Assembly: GCF_002813445.1 (NCBI RefSeq)
Contig: NZ_PHHD01000001.1
Coordinates: 5,270,001-5,334,000, forward strand
DNA: 64,000 nt
Reading direction: 5' to 3'
From: Pseudomonas tolaasii NCPPB 2192
GTDB lineage: Bacteria; Pseudomonadota; Gammaproteobacteria; Pseudomonadales; Pseudomonadaceae
Every line of letters begins with the position of its first letter. Within the stretch, counting starts at the first letter, position 1. The notes under the pieces are model-generated. The model had not been told where the DNA came from. It searched no databases and worked only from the letters and a program-made list of their open reading frames with translations. This document shows positions 1 through 11,930 of this stretch, in pieces. The translations under genes were made by a program, and so were the position numbers.

Positions 1-93
1 GTGGTCTTCAGCGCCCCGGTCAACACCGTGCAAGGCCCGGTGAAAACCCAATTCGGTTACCACCTGCTGGAAGTCACCAGCCGCCAGGACTGA
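1..93 (+). CDS. Parvulin-type peptidyl-prolyl isomerase, C-terminal fragment (cut by window edge)
   Basis: Only the last 30 codons are inside the window, ending at a TGA. They encode the C-terminal strand of a rotamase (PpiC/parvulin) domain: a V-F-S-A-P segment, then G-P-V-K-T-Q-F-G-Y-H-L-L-E-V, which is the conserved end of the fold. The same end is present in the complete parvulin at 14516-14791 (G-P-I-K-S-K-F-G-Y-H-L-V-Q-V), so the family call is firm. Whether the full protein is a single-domain parvulin or a larger chaperone cannot be seen. A hairpin follows the stop, so this gene probably ends its own transcript before yejA. Confidence 0.8.
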   Translation: MVFSAPVNTVQGPVKTQFGYHLLEVTSRQD

Positions 94-117
94 TCCAGTC
101 CGCGCTGATGCTCTAAA

Positions 118-147
118 ACAACGGCCCGCCTTTTGGTGGGCCGTTGT
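118..147 (+). terminator. Hairpin terminator after the parvulin gene
   Basis: CAACGGCCCGCC pairs with GGTGGGCCGTTG (one G-T pair) around a TTTT loop. There is only a short T-poor tail, so termination may be partial. It separates the parvulin from yejA. Confidence 0.6.
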
Positions 148-224
148 GCATGTGATGACTGGCGACGCTGGCGCCGTTAGCGTACAAATCCTTATTCCTG
201 CTCACCCGGCGTTCAAGGCTGATA

Positions 225-2087
225 ATGCGACTGGCTTTTCCTACAACACTGTTCGGTTCTGCCCTGGCCCTGCTGCTGGCCACTTCGGCTGTGATCGCAG
301 CCCCGCAGACCTACCTCACGGTCTACGGCGAACCGGCCAAGTACCCCACCGGCTTCACTCATTTTGACTATGCCAATCCCAATGCGCCCAAGGGCGGCAG
401 CCTCAAGCGCTCGGCCATCGAGATCGGGCGCTTCGACCATGTGCTGCCGTACATCGACAAAGGTATTGGTGTGTCTCAGGTCGACGGCTGGCTGTACGCG
501 CCGCTGGCCCAGCGCTCGCTGGACGAGCCGTATACGGTGTATGGCCTGGTCGCCGAAAAGATGGAGCGCGCCGAGGACGGCCTGTCGCTGCGCTTCTATT
601 TGAACCCCAAAGCACGTTTTGCCGACGGCACGCCCATCACCGCCGAAGACGTGCGTTACAGTTTTGACCTGCTGATGACCCAGGGCAGCCTGCGCTTCCG
701 CACACTGTTCGCCGACGTCAAGCACGTCGAAGTCGAGGGTGAGCGCCAGGTGCGCTTTGATTTTTCCAGCAATGAAAATCGCACCCTGCCGCTGGATATC
801 GCCACCTTGCCGGTGTTTCCCGAGCATTGGTGGAAGACCCGCGATTTTGCCAATGGCGGCGGTTATGAAGCGCCGCTCGGCAGCGGCCCGTACAAGGTCA
901 GCAAGATCGACTCAGGCAGCACCATTACCTTTACCCGCGACCCGAACTGGTGGGGCAAGGATTTACCGGTCAGCCGCGGCCTGTACAACTTCGATCATCT
1001 GAGCCTTGAGTACTTCGGCGACACCGAAGTGGCGCGCCAGGTGCTGCGTGGCGGTGCCTACGACTTCAACCGCGAGTTTTCCGCCACCGGTTACTCCATC
1101 GGCTACAACGGCCCGGCGCTGGATGATGGCCGCCTGCAACGTGATCACCTGGCCAAAGAGATGCCGCAACCGGCCCAGGGCTATGTGTTCAACGTACAAA
1201 AACCGATGTTCAAGGACCGCCGCGTGCGCCAGGCCCTGGCCATGCTGTGGGACTTCGAATGGGCCAACCGGCAGATGATGCGCAATATGTACATCCGCCA
1301 GCAAAGCTTCTTCTCCAACAGCCCGTTGGCCGCGAGCCAACCGCCGACCCAGGAAGAACTGGCGATTCTTGAACCCTTGCGCGGCCAGGTGCCCGACGAG
1401 GTGTTCACGCAAGTGTTCAAGGCGCCGGTCACCGATGGCAGCGGCATGATTCGTGACAAGCAGTTGCAAGCTCTGGCCTTGCTCGAAGAAGCCGGCTGGA
1501 AACCCAAGGGCGACAAGCTGGTCAACGCCGAGGGCGAGCCGCTGGAGTTCACTTTCCTTAATGCCCAAAGTGGTTTGGAACGCCTGTTGCTGCCGTATAA
1601 ACGCAATCTCGCGCAAATCGGCATTACGTTGAACATCCGCCGCATTGACTCCTCGCAGTACGTCAACCGCGTAATGGCCCGCGATTACGACATGATCGTC
1701 ACCGGCTTCCCGGTGACCACCTCACCGGGCATGGAGCTGTATAATTTTTTCGGCTCGGACGCAGCGTTCGACCCCGGCGCCAACAACTACATGGTGCTCA
1801 AGGATCCGGCCGTCGACACACTGATCAAAGGCCTGGTCAAGGCCAACACCCAGGCACAAATGCTCACCTATGCCCATGCCCTGGACCGCGTGCTGCAATG
1901 GAACTACCTGTGGATCCCCAACTACTACCCGCCCGGCACCTCCGCCGCGTGGTGGAACCGCTTCGGCCGCCCGGCCATCGAGGCCAGGAACGACGAGGCG
2001 CTGGAAACCTGGTGGGAAATCAGCCCCACCCCACTGACGAATGAACAGATGACCGCCGAGCTGAAAAAACGCGGAGGAGCGCGCTGA
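225..2087 (+). CDS. yejA: Extracellular solute-binding protein of a peptide ABC importer, YejA-like
   Basis: 620-residue family 5 (SBP_bac_5) periplasmic binding protein. An N-terminal signal peptide covers about residues 1-26 (hydrophobic run ending S-A-V-I-A-A before P-Q-T-Y). The mature protein has the YejA-type opening H-F-D-Y-A-N-P-N-A-P-K-G-G and the family 5 motif F-A-D-G-T-P-I-T-A-E-D-V-R-Y-S. In E. coli, YejA with YejBEF imports oligopeptides including the peptide-nucleotide antibiotic microcin C. The gene leads a four-gene operon in the canonical order A-B-E-F, and its TGA overlaps the ATG of yejB by one base. Start at 225 is chosen because the signal peptide begins there. The substrate in this organism is inferred, not shown. 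Confidence 0.88.
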   Translation: MRLAFPTTLFGSALALLLATSAVIAAPQTYLTVYGEPAKYPTGFTHFDYANPNAPKGGSLKRSAIEIGRFDHVLPYIDKGIGVSQVDGWLYAPLAQRSLDEPYTVYGLVAEKMERAEDGLSLRFYLNPKARFADGTPITAEDVRYSFDLLMTQGSLRFRTLFADVKHVEVEGERQVRFDFSSNENRTLPLDIATLPVFPEHWWKTRDFANGGGYEAPLGSGPYKVSKIDSGSTITFTRDPNWWGKDLPVSRGLYNFDHLSLEYFGDTEVARQVLRGGAYDFNREFSATGYSIGYNGPALDDGRLQRDHLAKEMPQPAQGYVFNVQKPMFKDRRVRQALAMLWDFEWANRQMMRNMYIRQQSFFSNSPLAASQPPTQEELAILEPLRGQVPDEVFTQVFKAPVTDGSGMIRDKQLQALALLEEAGWKPKGDKLVNAEGEPLEFTFLNAQSGLERLLLPYKRNLAQIGITLNIRRIDSSQYVNRVMARDYDMIVTGFPVTTSPGMELYNFFGSDAAFDPGANNYMVLKDPAVDTLIKGLVKANTQAQMLTYAHALDRVLQWNYLWIPNYYPPGTSAAWWNRFGRPAIEARNDEALETWWEISPTPLTNEQMTAELKKRGGAR

Positions 2088-3148
2088 TGTTTGCTTACAT
2101 TGTGCGGCGCCTTCTGCTGATCATCCCGACGCTGGTGATCATCCTGCTGGTGAATTTCGTGATCGTGCAGGCCGCGCCAGGCGGCCCGGTCGAACAGGCC
2201 ATCGCCCACCTGCAAGGGATTGGCGGCGGTGCCGTCGGCGGTTCGGCTGGCGAGGGCATCAGCAGCGGCTCGCGAGCCAGCCGGGGGCTGGACCCCAAAC
2301 TCATCAAGGACATCGAAAAACAGTACGGCTTCGACAAACCCGCGCCGGAACGCCTGTGGTTGATGCTCAAGAGCTACGCCAAACTGGATTTTGGTAACAG
2401 TTTCTTTCGTGGCAAAACCGTCATCGACCTGATCCTGGAGAAAATGCCGGTCACCATTTCCCTGGGCCTGTGGGCCACGCTGATCACCTACCTGGTGTCG
2501 ATCCCTCTGGGCATCCGCAAAGCCGTGCGCCATGGCAGCAGTTTTGATGTGTGGAGCAGCACGGCCATCGTCATCGGTTACGCGATGCCGGCGTTTCTGT
2601 TCGCGATGTTCCTGATTGTGGTGTTTGCCGGCGGCACCTCGCTGAACTGGTTCCCGGTGCGCGGCCTGGTGTCAGAGAACTTTGAAGAGCTGAGCACGGT
2701 CGGCAAGGTTGCCGATTATTTTTGGCACCTGGTGTTGCCGGTCACCGCGCTGGTCATCGGCGGCTTTGCCACGCTGACCATTCTCACCAAAAACTCCTTC
2801 CTGAATGAAATCACCCGTCAGTACGTGGTCACTGCCCGCGCCAAAGGCTTGAGCGAGCGCCGCGTGCTGTATGGCCATGTGTTTCGCAACGCGATGTTGC
2901 TGGTGATCTCGGGAATTCCACAGGCCTTTATCAGCGTGTTCTTTGCCGGTTCGCTGCTGATCGAGGTGATCTTTTCCCTCGACGGCCTGGGGCGCATGAG
3001 CTACGAGGCTGCTGTGTCGCGGGATTACCCGGTGGTGTTCGGCTCGCTGTTTATCTTCACCTTGTTCGGGCTCTTGATAAAACTCATCGGCGACCTCTGC
3101 TACACCCTGGTGGACCCGCGTATCGACTTTGCCGCGAGGAACGCCTGA
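2087..3148 (+). CDS. yejB: Peptide ABC transporter permease, YejB-like
   Basis: 353-residue inner-membrane permease of the DppB/OppB family. It opens with a hydrophobic helix (F-A-Y-I-V-R-R-L-L-L-I-I-P). A glycine/serine-rich periplasmic stretch follows at about residues 45-65, as is usual for YejB and longer than in DppB. The permease EAA-type loop is seen as A-R-A-K-G-L-S-E-R-R-V-L-Y-G-H-V, where the ATPase docks. The gene has a GGAGGA ribosome site just upstream and overlaps yejA by one base (TGATG), indicating translational coupling. It should pair with YejE as the two-subunit channel energised by YejF. Confidence 0.88.
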   Translation: MFAYIVRRLLLIIPTLVIILLVNFVIVQAAPGGPVEQAIAHLQGIGGGAVGGSAGEGISSGSRASRGLDPKLIKDIEKQYGFDKPAPERLWLMLKSYAKLDFGNSFFRGKTVIDLILEKMPVTISLGLWATLITYLVSIPLGIRKAVRHGSSFDVWSSTAIVIGYAMPAFLFAMFLIVVFAGGTSLNWFPVRGLVSENFEELSTVGKVADYFWHLVLPVTALVIGGFATLTILTKNSFLNEITRQYVVTARAKGLSERRVLYGHVFRNAMLLVISGIPQAFISVFFAGSLLIEVIFSLDGLGRMSYEAAVSRDYPVVFGSLFIFTLFGLLIKLIGDLCYTLVDPRIDFAARNA

Positions 3149-4170
3149 TGCTAAATCTGTCTCCCGTGGCCCGCCGGCGTTTCGAACGGTTCAAGAAGAA
3201 TCGTCGCGGCTGGTGGTCGCTGTGGCTGTTTATCGGCCTGTTTATCCTTACCCTGGGCGGCGAGCTGATCGCCAACGACAAGCCCTTGGTACTGAGCTTC
3301 AAAAACGAGCTGTATTTCCCGGTGTTCAAGCGCTACACCGAGCAGGAGTTTGGCGGGCAACTGCCGTTCCAGCCCGACTACCGCAGTGACTACGTGCAGA
3401 AGCTGATCAAAAAGGACGGCGGCTGGATGTTGTTTCCGCCGATTCCGTTCAGCGACGACACACCCAATTACGAATTGAGCCGCCCTGCCCCCAGCCCGCC
3501 TTCGTCGGTGAACTGGCTGGGCACCGATGATCAGTCGCGGGATGTGTTGGCGCGGGTGATCTTTGGCGCACGCGTGTCGATCCTGTTTGCCCTGGCCCTC
3601 ACCGCCATCAGTGCAGCCATCGGCATCGCCGCCGGTGCGTTGCAGGGTTACTACGGCGGTTGGGTCGACTTGCTCGGCCAGCGCATTCTGGAGGTGTGGT
3701 CGGGGCTGCCGGTGCTGTATTTGCTGATTATTCTGTCGGGGTTTGTCGAGCCCAATTTCTGGTGGCTGCTGGGCATCATGGCGCTGTTTTCCTGGCTCGC
3801 ACTGGTGGACGTAGTGCGCGCCGAGTTCCTGCGCGGGCGCAACCTGGAATACGTCAAGGCCGCACGGGCCCTGGGCCTGGGCGACGGCAAGATCATTCGA
3901 CGGCACATCCTGCCCAATGCCATGACCGCCACCCTGAGTTACCTGCCGTTTATTTTGACCGGGGCGATTTCCACCCTCAGCGCCCTGGATTTCCTGGGCT
4001 TTGGCATGCCTGCGGGCAGCGCGTCGCTGGGGGAACTGATCGCCCAGGGCAAGCAGAACCTGCAGGCGCCGTGGCTGGGCCTGACGGCGTTTTTCACCCT
4101 GGCGGTCATCCTGTCGCTGCTGGTCTTTATTGGCGAGGCGTTGCGTGACGCCTTCGACCCCCGCTCATGA
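3148..4170 (+). CDS. yejE: Peptide ABC transporter permease, YejE-like
   Basis: 340-residue DppC/OppC-type permease. The N-terminus is R-R-R-F-E-R-F-K-K-N-R-R-G-W-W-S-L-W, a basic segment before the first helix that is typical of this family. A large periplasmic region follows (residues about 45-130) before the core transmembrane domain. The coupling loop reads A-A-R-A-L-G-L-G-D-G-K-I-I-R-R-H-I-L-P-N-A. The start overlaps the yejB stop by one base. It forms the second half of the peptide channel with YejB. Confidence 0.88.
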   Translation: MLNLSPVARRRFERFKKNRRGWWSLWLFIGLFILTLGGELIANDKPLVLSFKNELYFPVFKRYTEQEFGGQLPFQPDYRSDYVQKLIKKDGGWMLFPPIPFSDDTPNYELSRPAPSPPSSVNWLGTDDQSRDVLARVIFGARVSILFALALTAISAAIGIAAGALQGYYGGWVDLLGQRILEVWSGLPVLYLLIILSGFVEPNFWWLLGIMALFSWLALVDVVRAEFLRGRNLEYVKAARALGLGDGKIIRRHILPNAMTATLSYLPFILTGAISTLSALDFLGFGMPAGSASLGELIAQGKQNLQAPWLGLTAFFTLAVILSLLVFIGEALRDAFDPRS

Positions 4171-4180
4171 GTGCCGGCCT

Positions 4181-5752
<1,572 letters not shown>

Positions 5753-5763
5753 ACGCGCCCCAT

Positions 5764-5791
5764 TGTGGGAGCGTGCAAGCCAGCTCCCACA
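5764..5791. repeat. Short REP-like hairpin after yejF
   Basis: TGTGGGAGC and GCTCCCACA form a 9-bp stem around GTGCAAGCCA. The arms are the outer ends of the REP element common in this window, so this looks like a REP pair collapsed by an internal deletion. It could also terminate the yej transcript. Confidence 0.65.
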
Positions 5792-5832
5792 GGGTCGCGA
5801 TCTTATTCATATTTTGTGTTGGCGACGTGAAC

Positions 5833-7239
5833 ATGAATAGCAACGAAAGCCTCAAGGATTACCAACAGGTTCGCGGCCTGGCCATCCAGTCGCTGTTCGA
5901 GATTATCGAGCAGTCCAGCGAAGGCACGGTGATTGTCGACCGCGATGCCAATATCGTGTGGATGAACGAGCGCTATGCCCGGCGCTTCGGCCTGAAAAGC
6001 GCCGACGAAGCCATTGGCCAGCCCTGCGAACAGGTGATCGCCAACAGCCTGTTGCGCCAGGTGGTGCGCACTGATCAGCCGATTTTGCTGGACATTCAGG
6101 ACACCCCCAGAGGCCCGCTGGTGGTGATGCGCCTGCCGATCCACGACGACGCAGGCGCGGTGATCGGCGCCATTGGCTTTGCCTTGTTCGATGAGTTGCG
6201 CAATTTGTCGCCGCTGATCGAGCGCTACTTGAGCCTGCAGCAGGAACTGGCTTCCACCCGCTCGCTGCTGCGTTCGCGGCAGAGCAAGTACAACTTTGCG
6301 CACTTTATCGGCACCAGCGCGGCCAGCCTGGAGGTCAAACGCCGCGCACGGCGCAGTGCGAGCGCCGAGTCGCCGGTGTTGCTGCTGGGGGAAACCGGCA
6401 CCGGCAAGGAATTGCTCGCCCAGGCGATTCATGGCGCATCACCGCGGGCCCACAAGGCGTTTGTCAGCATCAACAGCGCGGCGATTCCCCATGATTTGCT
6501 CGAAGCCGAGTTCTTCGGCACCGCCCCCGGTGCGTTCACCGGCGCCGACCGCAAGGGGCGCCCCGGCAAGTTCCAGATTGCCCAGGGCGGCACGCTGTTT
6601 CTCGATGAAATCGGCGACATGCCGCTGCCGCTGCAAAGCAAACTGCTGCGGGTGTTGCAGGAAAAGGAATTCGAACCGGTAGGTTCCAACGAAATGCAGC
6701 ACAGCGATGTGCGGGTGATTGCCGCCACGTCCATGGACCTTGAAGCGGCGATCAAGCGCGGCGAGTTTCGTGCAGATTTGTATTACCGGCTGAATGTGCT
6801 GCCGATCCGCGTGCCGCCCTTACGCGAGCGACTGGACGATATCCCGGCGTTGAGCGAAGCCATTCTGGAAGAACTGCGCAGCCAGCATGAACTGGATCGT
6901 GAAGCGCTGGCGCTGCTGGCCCGGCATGCGTGGCCGGGGAATATCCGCGAGCTGCGCAATGTGCTGGAGCGCGCGGCCTTGTTGAGTGATGACCTGGTAT
7001 TGAATACCGAGGAAATTCGCGCGGCGATTGGCACCTTTACCCCGGTTGAGCGCAATGCAGTCGTCACGGTCGAGGACGAAACGTTCAGTGCGGCGCGGGA
7101 GCGGTTTGATCGGCAGATCATTACGGCGGCGTTGGCGGGGTGTGAGGGAAATGTGGTGGAGGCTGCCAGGCGGTTGGGGCTTGGCAGGTCGACGTTGTAC
7201 AAGAAGATGGTTGCCTTGGGTATTGCACAATCTCAATAA
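5833..7239 (+). CDS. hbcR: Sigma54-dependent transcriptional activator, HbcR-like
   Basis: 468 residues with three domains: an N-terminal PAS sensor (about residues 20-125), an AAA+ sigma54-interaction domain (about 155-385), and a C-terminal Fis-type helix-turn-helix (about 425-465, ending near R-S-T-L-Y-K-K). Walker A is G-E-T-G-T-G-K-E (186-193), the sigma54-contacting loop G-A-F-T-G-A is at 233-238, and Walker B is G-G-T-L-F-L-D-E. The context (GntP permease, BdhA and acetoacetyl-CoA synthetase immediately downstream) matches HbcR of P. aeruginosa, which activates (R)-3-hydroxybutyrate catabolism. The ATG at 5833 is preferred. An in-frame GTG lies two codons earlier and the frame is open back to 5773, so the exact start is uncertain. 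Confidence 0.8.
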   Translation: MNSNESLKDYQQVRGLAIQSLFEIIEQSSEGTVIVDRDANIVWMNERYARRFGLKSADEAIGQPCEQVIANSLLRQVVRTDQPILLDIQDTPRGPLVVMRLPIHDDAGAVIGAIGFALFDELRNLSPLIERYLSLQQELASTRSLLRSRQSKYNFAHFIGTSAASLEVKRRARRSASAESPVLLLGETGTGKELLAQAIHGASPRAHKAFVSINSAAIPHDLLEAEFFGTAPGAFTGADRKGRPGKFQIAQGGTLFLDEIGDMPLPLQSKLLRVLQEKEFEPVGSNEMQHSDVRVIAATSMDLEAAIKRGEFRADLYYRLNVLPIRVPPLRERLDDIPALSEAILEELRSQHELDREALALLARHAWPGNIRELRNVLERAALLSDDLVLNTEEIRAAIGTFTPVERNAVVTVEDETFSAARERFDRQIITAALAGCEGNVVEAARRLGLGRSTLYKKMVALGIAQSQ

Positions 7240-7272
7240 AGAGACACAATTCCCAAATAATAGACAACCCAA

Positions 7273-7361
7273 TGTGGGAGCTGGCTTGCCTGCGATAACG
7301 GTACATCAGTCAAACATATGAGGGCTGACACACCGCTATCGCAGGCAAGCCAGCTCCCACA
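7273..7361. repeat. REPIN (paired inverted REP elements)
   Basis: TGTGGGAGCTGGCTTGCCTG at the left is mirrored by CAGGCAAGCCAGCTCCCACA at the right, about 40 bases apart. It lies between hbcR and the sigma54 promoter of the permease gene. Confidence 0.9.
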
Positions 7362-7452
7362 TTGGATTTTTATTTGTCTCTAAATAGAGATAAATCTTGA
7401 AATCGAACATTAAAAAACAGCTATTTCCCATATATTTCAACAAGTTAACTTC

Positions 7453-7469
7453 TTGGCACACATCTCGCT
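7453..7469 (+). promoter_or_regulatory. Sigma54 (-24/-12) promoter for the 3-hydroxybutyrate operon
   Basis: TTGGCACACATCTCGCT matches the consensus TGGCACG-N4-TTGCW at all but two positions. The invariant GG (7455-7456) and GC (7467-7468) are separated by exactly 10 bases. It is 59 bases upstream of the GntP-family permease start and downstream of a sigma54 activator gene, so both the element and its regulator are present. Confidence 0.85.
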
Positions 7470-7527
7470 ATAGCTCCTCCCCAAAGCACCACCTCACAAA
7501 AATAACAATCCGATCTGGAGACACACC

Positions 7528-8919
7528 ATGAGTGTGATCATTGCCTTGGCAGCCCTCGCGCTGTTGATGCTGGCTGCCTACCGTGGCTATAGCGTTATCC
7601 TTTTTGCCCCCATCGCCGCCCTGGGCGCGGTACTGCTGACCGACCCGTCCGCCGTGGCGCCTGCCTTTACCGGGGTGTTCATGGAGAAAATGGTCGGTTT
7701 CATCAAGTTGTATTTCCCGGTATTTCTGCTTGGAGCCGTGTTCGGCAAGCTGATCGAGCTGTCGGGGTTTTCGCGTTCCATCGTCGCCGCGGCGATCCGT
7801 TTGCTCGGCACCCGCCAGGCGATGCTGGTGATCGTATTGGTCTGCGCCCTGCTCACTTACGGCGGCGTGTCGCTGTTTGTGGTGGTGTTTGCGGTGTACC
7901 CGTTTGCGGCCGAGATGTTCCGCCTGAGCAATATTCCCAAGCGCCTGATCCCGGCCACCATCGCCCTCGGCGCGTTTTCGTTCACCATGGACGCCCTGCC
8001 CGGCACGCCGCAGATCCAGAACATCATCCCCAGCACCTTCTTCAACACCACTGCCTGGGCGGCACCGTGGCTGGGTCTGATCGGCACGATTTTCGTGTTC
8101 TGCGCCGGCATGCTGTACCTGGCACGCCAGCGCAACAAGGCCCAGCGTGCCGGTGAAGGGTATGGCAACGAGCTGCGCAATGAGCCGGAGACCGCCGACA
8201 ACCTGGCGCTGCCCAACCCGTGGATCGCGCTGTCGCCGCTGATTCTGGTGGGTGTGATGAACCTGCTGTTCACCCACTGGATCCCGCAGTGGTACGGCAA
8301 AACCCACAGCCTCGCGCTGCCCGGCATGAGCGCTCCGGTGACTACGGAAATCGCCAAACTCACCGCCATCTGGGCGGTGCAGGCAGCCTTGCTGGTGGGC
8401 ATCGTCATGGTGTTGGTGTTTGGCTGGTCGGCGATCAAAAGCAAACTCGCCGAGGGCAGTAAAAGTGCGGTCAGCGGTGCGTTGCTGGCGGCGATGAATA
8501 CTGCCTCGGAATACGGTTTTGGCGCGGTGATCGCCTCGCTGCCGGGCTTCCTGGTGCTGGCGGACTGGCTCAAGGGCATTCCCAACCCGCTGGTCAACGA
8601 GGCGATTACCGTGACGCTGCTGGCCGGTATCACCGGTTCTGCGTCGGGCGGCATGAGCATCGCCCTGGCGGCCATGTCCGAGAGCTTTATTTCAGCGGCC
8701 CATGCGGCCAATATCCCCCTTGAAGTGCTGCACCGCGTCGCGGCCATGGCCAGCGGCGGCATGGACACCCTGCCCCACAACGGCGCGGTGATCACGCTGC
8801 TGGCGGTCACCGGCCTGACCCACCGCGAAGCCTACAAGGACATTTTCGGCATCACGATCATCAAGACCCTCGCGGTGTTCGTGGTGATCGGTACTTTCTA
8901 CGCCACCGGCATTGTGTGA
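7528..8919 (+). CDS. GntP-family permease, probable 3-hydroxybutyrate importer
   Basis: 463-residue polytopic inner-membrane protein, hydrophobic throughout with roughly 12 predicted helices. It shows the GntP-family features of a glycine-rich G-S-A-S-G-G-M-S-I-A-L loop and a G-G-M-D-T-L-P-H-N-G-A-V motif near the C-terminus. GntP/BhbP-family members carry gluconate and related hydroxy acids; beside bdhA and an HbcR-type activator, the likely substrate is (R)-3-hydroxybutyrate. The ribosome site is CTGGAG, 7 bases before the ATG. It is the first gene after the sigma54 promoter at 7453 and is followed 7 bases later by bdhA. Confidence 0.8.
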   Translation: MSVIIALAALALLMLAAYRGYSVILFAPIAALGAVLLTDPSAVAPAFTGVFMEKMVGFIKLYFPVFLLGAVFGKLIELSGFSRSIVAAAIRLLGTRQAMLVIVLVCALLTYGGVSLFVVVFAVYPFAAEMFRLSNIPKRLIPATIALGAFSFTMDALPGTPQIQNIIPSTFFNTTAWAAPWLGLIGTIFVFCAGMLYLARQRNKAQRAGEGYGNELRNEPETADNLALPNPWIALSPLILVGVMNLLFTHWIPQWYGKTHSLALPGMSAPVTTEIAKLTAIWAVQAALLVGIVMVLVFGWSAIKSKLAEGSKSAVSGALLAAMNTASEYGFGAVIASLPGFLVLADWLKGIPNPLVNEAITVTLLAGITGSASGGMSIALAAMSESFISAAHAANIPLEVLHRVAAMASGGMDTLPHNGAVITLLAVTGLTHREAYKDIFGITIIKTLAVFVVIGTFYATGIV

Positions 8920-8926
8920 GGTTTTC

Positions 8927-9700
8927 ATGACGACATTGAACGGCAAGACCGCCCTGGTTACCGGCTCCACCAGCGGCATCGGCCTGGGGATTGCGTTGAG
9001 CCTGGCAAAGGCCGGCGCGGATTTGATCCTTAACGGCTTCGGCGACGCCAGCGCGGTGATCGCTCAGGTGCAGGCGTTTGGCGGCAAGGTGGGCCACCAC
9101 CCGGCGGACGTCGGCGACCCGGCGCAAATTGCCGACATGCTCGCCTACGCCGAACGAGAGTTCGGCGGTGTGGACATTCTGGTGAACAACGCCGGCATCC
9201 AGCATGTGGCGGCGGTGGAGGATTTCCCGACCGAGCGCTGGGATTCGATCATCGCAATCAACCTGTCATCGGTGTTCCACAGCACGCGCTTGAGTTTGCC
9301 GGGCATGAAGGCCAAGGGCTGGGGGCGGATCGTCAACATTGCTTCGGTGCATGGCCAGGTCGGTTCGGTGGGCAAGGCGGCGTATGTGGCGGCCAAGCAT
9401 GGCGTGATCGGCCTGACCAAGGTGGTGGGCCTGGAAACGGCGACCAGCAACGTGACCTGCAACGCGGTTTGCCCCGGCTGGGTGCTGACGCCGCTGGTGC
9501 AAAAGCAGATTGACGACCGCGCCGCCAACGGCATCGACCCGCAGCAGGCGCAGCATGATTTGCTGGCCGAGAAGCAGCCGTCGCTGGCATTTGTGACGCC
9601 GCCGCAGTTGGGGGAGCTGGTGTTGTTTCTGTGCAGTGACGCCGGCAGCCAGGTCCGCGGTGCGGCGTGGAATATTGATGGGGGCTGGCTGGCCCAGTAA
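8927..9700 (+). CDS. bdhA: D-3-hydroxybutyrate dehydrogenase (SDR family)
   Basis: 257-residue classical short-chain dehydrogenase oxidising (R)-3-hydroxybutyrate to acetoacetate with NAD+. The nucleotide motif T-G-S-T-S-G-I-G is at 12-19, N-N-A-G at 87-90, and the catalytic S140, Y153 and K157 (Y-V-A-A-K) are all present. Family hallmarks of bacterial BdhA include the segment N-A-V-C-P-G-W-V-L-T-P-L-V and the C-terminus D-G-G-W-L-A-Q. It starts 7 bases after the permease stop, so the two are co-transcribed. The frame is open upstream into the permease gene, but ATG 8927 gives the family-typical N-terminus M-T-T-L-N-G-K-T-A-L-V-T-G. Confidence 0.88.
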   Translation: MTTLNGKTALVTGSTSGIGLGIALSLAKAGADLILNGFGDASAVIAQVQAFGGKVGHHPADVGDPAQIADMLAYAEREFGGVDILVNNAGIQHVAAVEDFPTERWDSIIAINLSSVFHSTRLSLPGMKAKGWGRIVNIASVHGQVGSVGKAAYVAAKHGVIGLTKVVGLETATSNVTCNAVCPGWVLTPLVQKQIDDRAANGIDPQQAQHDLLAEKQPSLAFVTPPQLGELVLFLCSDAGSQVRGAAWNIDGGWLAQ

Positions 9701-9710
9701 ACCGGTCACC

Positions 9711-9815
9711 CTCGTGCCCACGCTCTGCGTGGGCATGCAGCCCGGGACGCTCCGCGTCCCAAGAGCGGACGCAGAGCGTCCAATGAGGCATTCCCACGCG
9801 GAGCGTGGGAACGAG
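9711..9815. repeat. Intergenic palindromic repeat, second family (copy 1)
   Basis: About 105 bases with nested inverted repeats: CCCACGCTCTGCGTGGG at the left, GGGACGC...GCGTCCC in the middle, and TTCCCACGCGGAGCGTGGGAA at the right. The outer ends CTCGTGCCCACGC and GCGTGGGAACGAG also pair. A second copy is at 29801-29910. It interrupts bdhA and the acetoacetyl-CoA synthetase gene. Confidence 0.88.
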
Positions 9816-9834
9816 AAAAACAAGAGGCAACTGT

Positions 9835-11793
<1,959 letters not shown>

Positions 11794-11862
11794 AAGGTTT
11801 CAGCTCTGAGGCACTCATTTGAAGACAAACCCCCAAGGCATGCTATTTTTCGTGGGGTAGTC

Positions 11863-11895
11863 AGCCGTTCCCGACTCGCGGGATAATCGGCTTTT
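11863..11895 (+). terminator. Rho-independent terminator after acetoacetyl-CoA synthetase
   Basis: AGCCG-TT-CCCG and CGGG-ATAAT-CGGCT form a two-part stem (internal loop) around ACTCG, followed by TTTT. It closes the 3-hydroxybutyrate operon 70 bases past its last stop and lies just upstream of the sensor kinase gene. Confidence 0.6.
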
Positions 11896-11930
11896 GTCAT
11901 ATTTCAAAGCGTTATGCTCAGGGCTTTTCA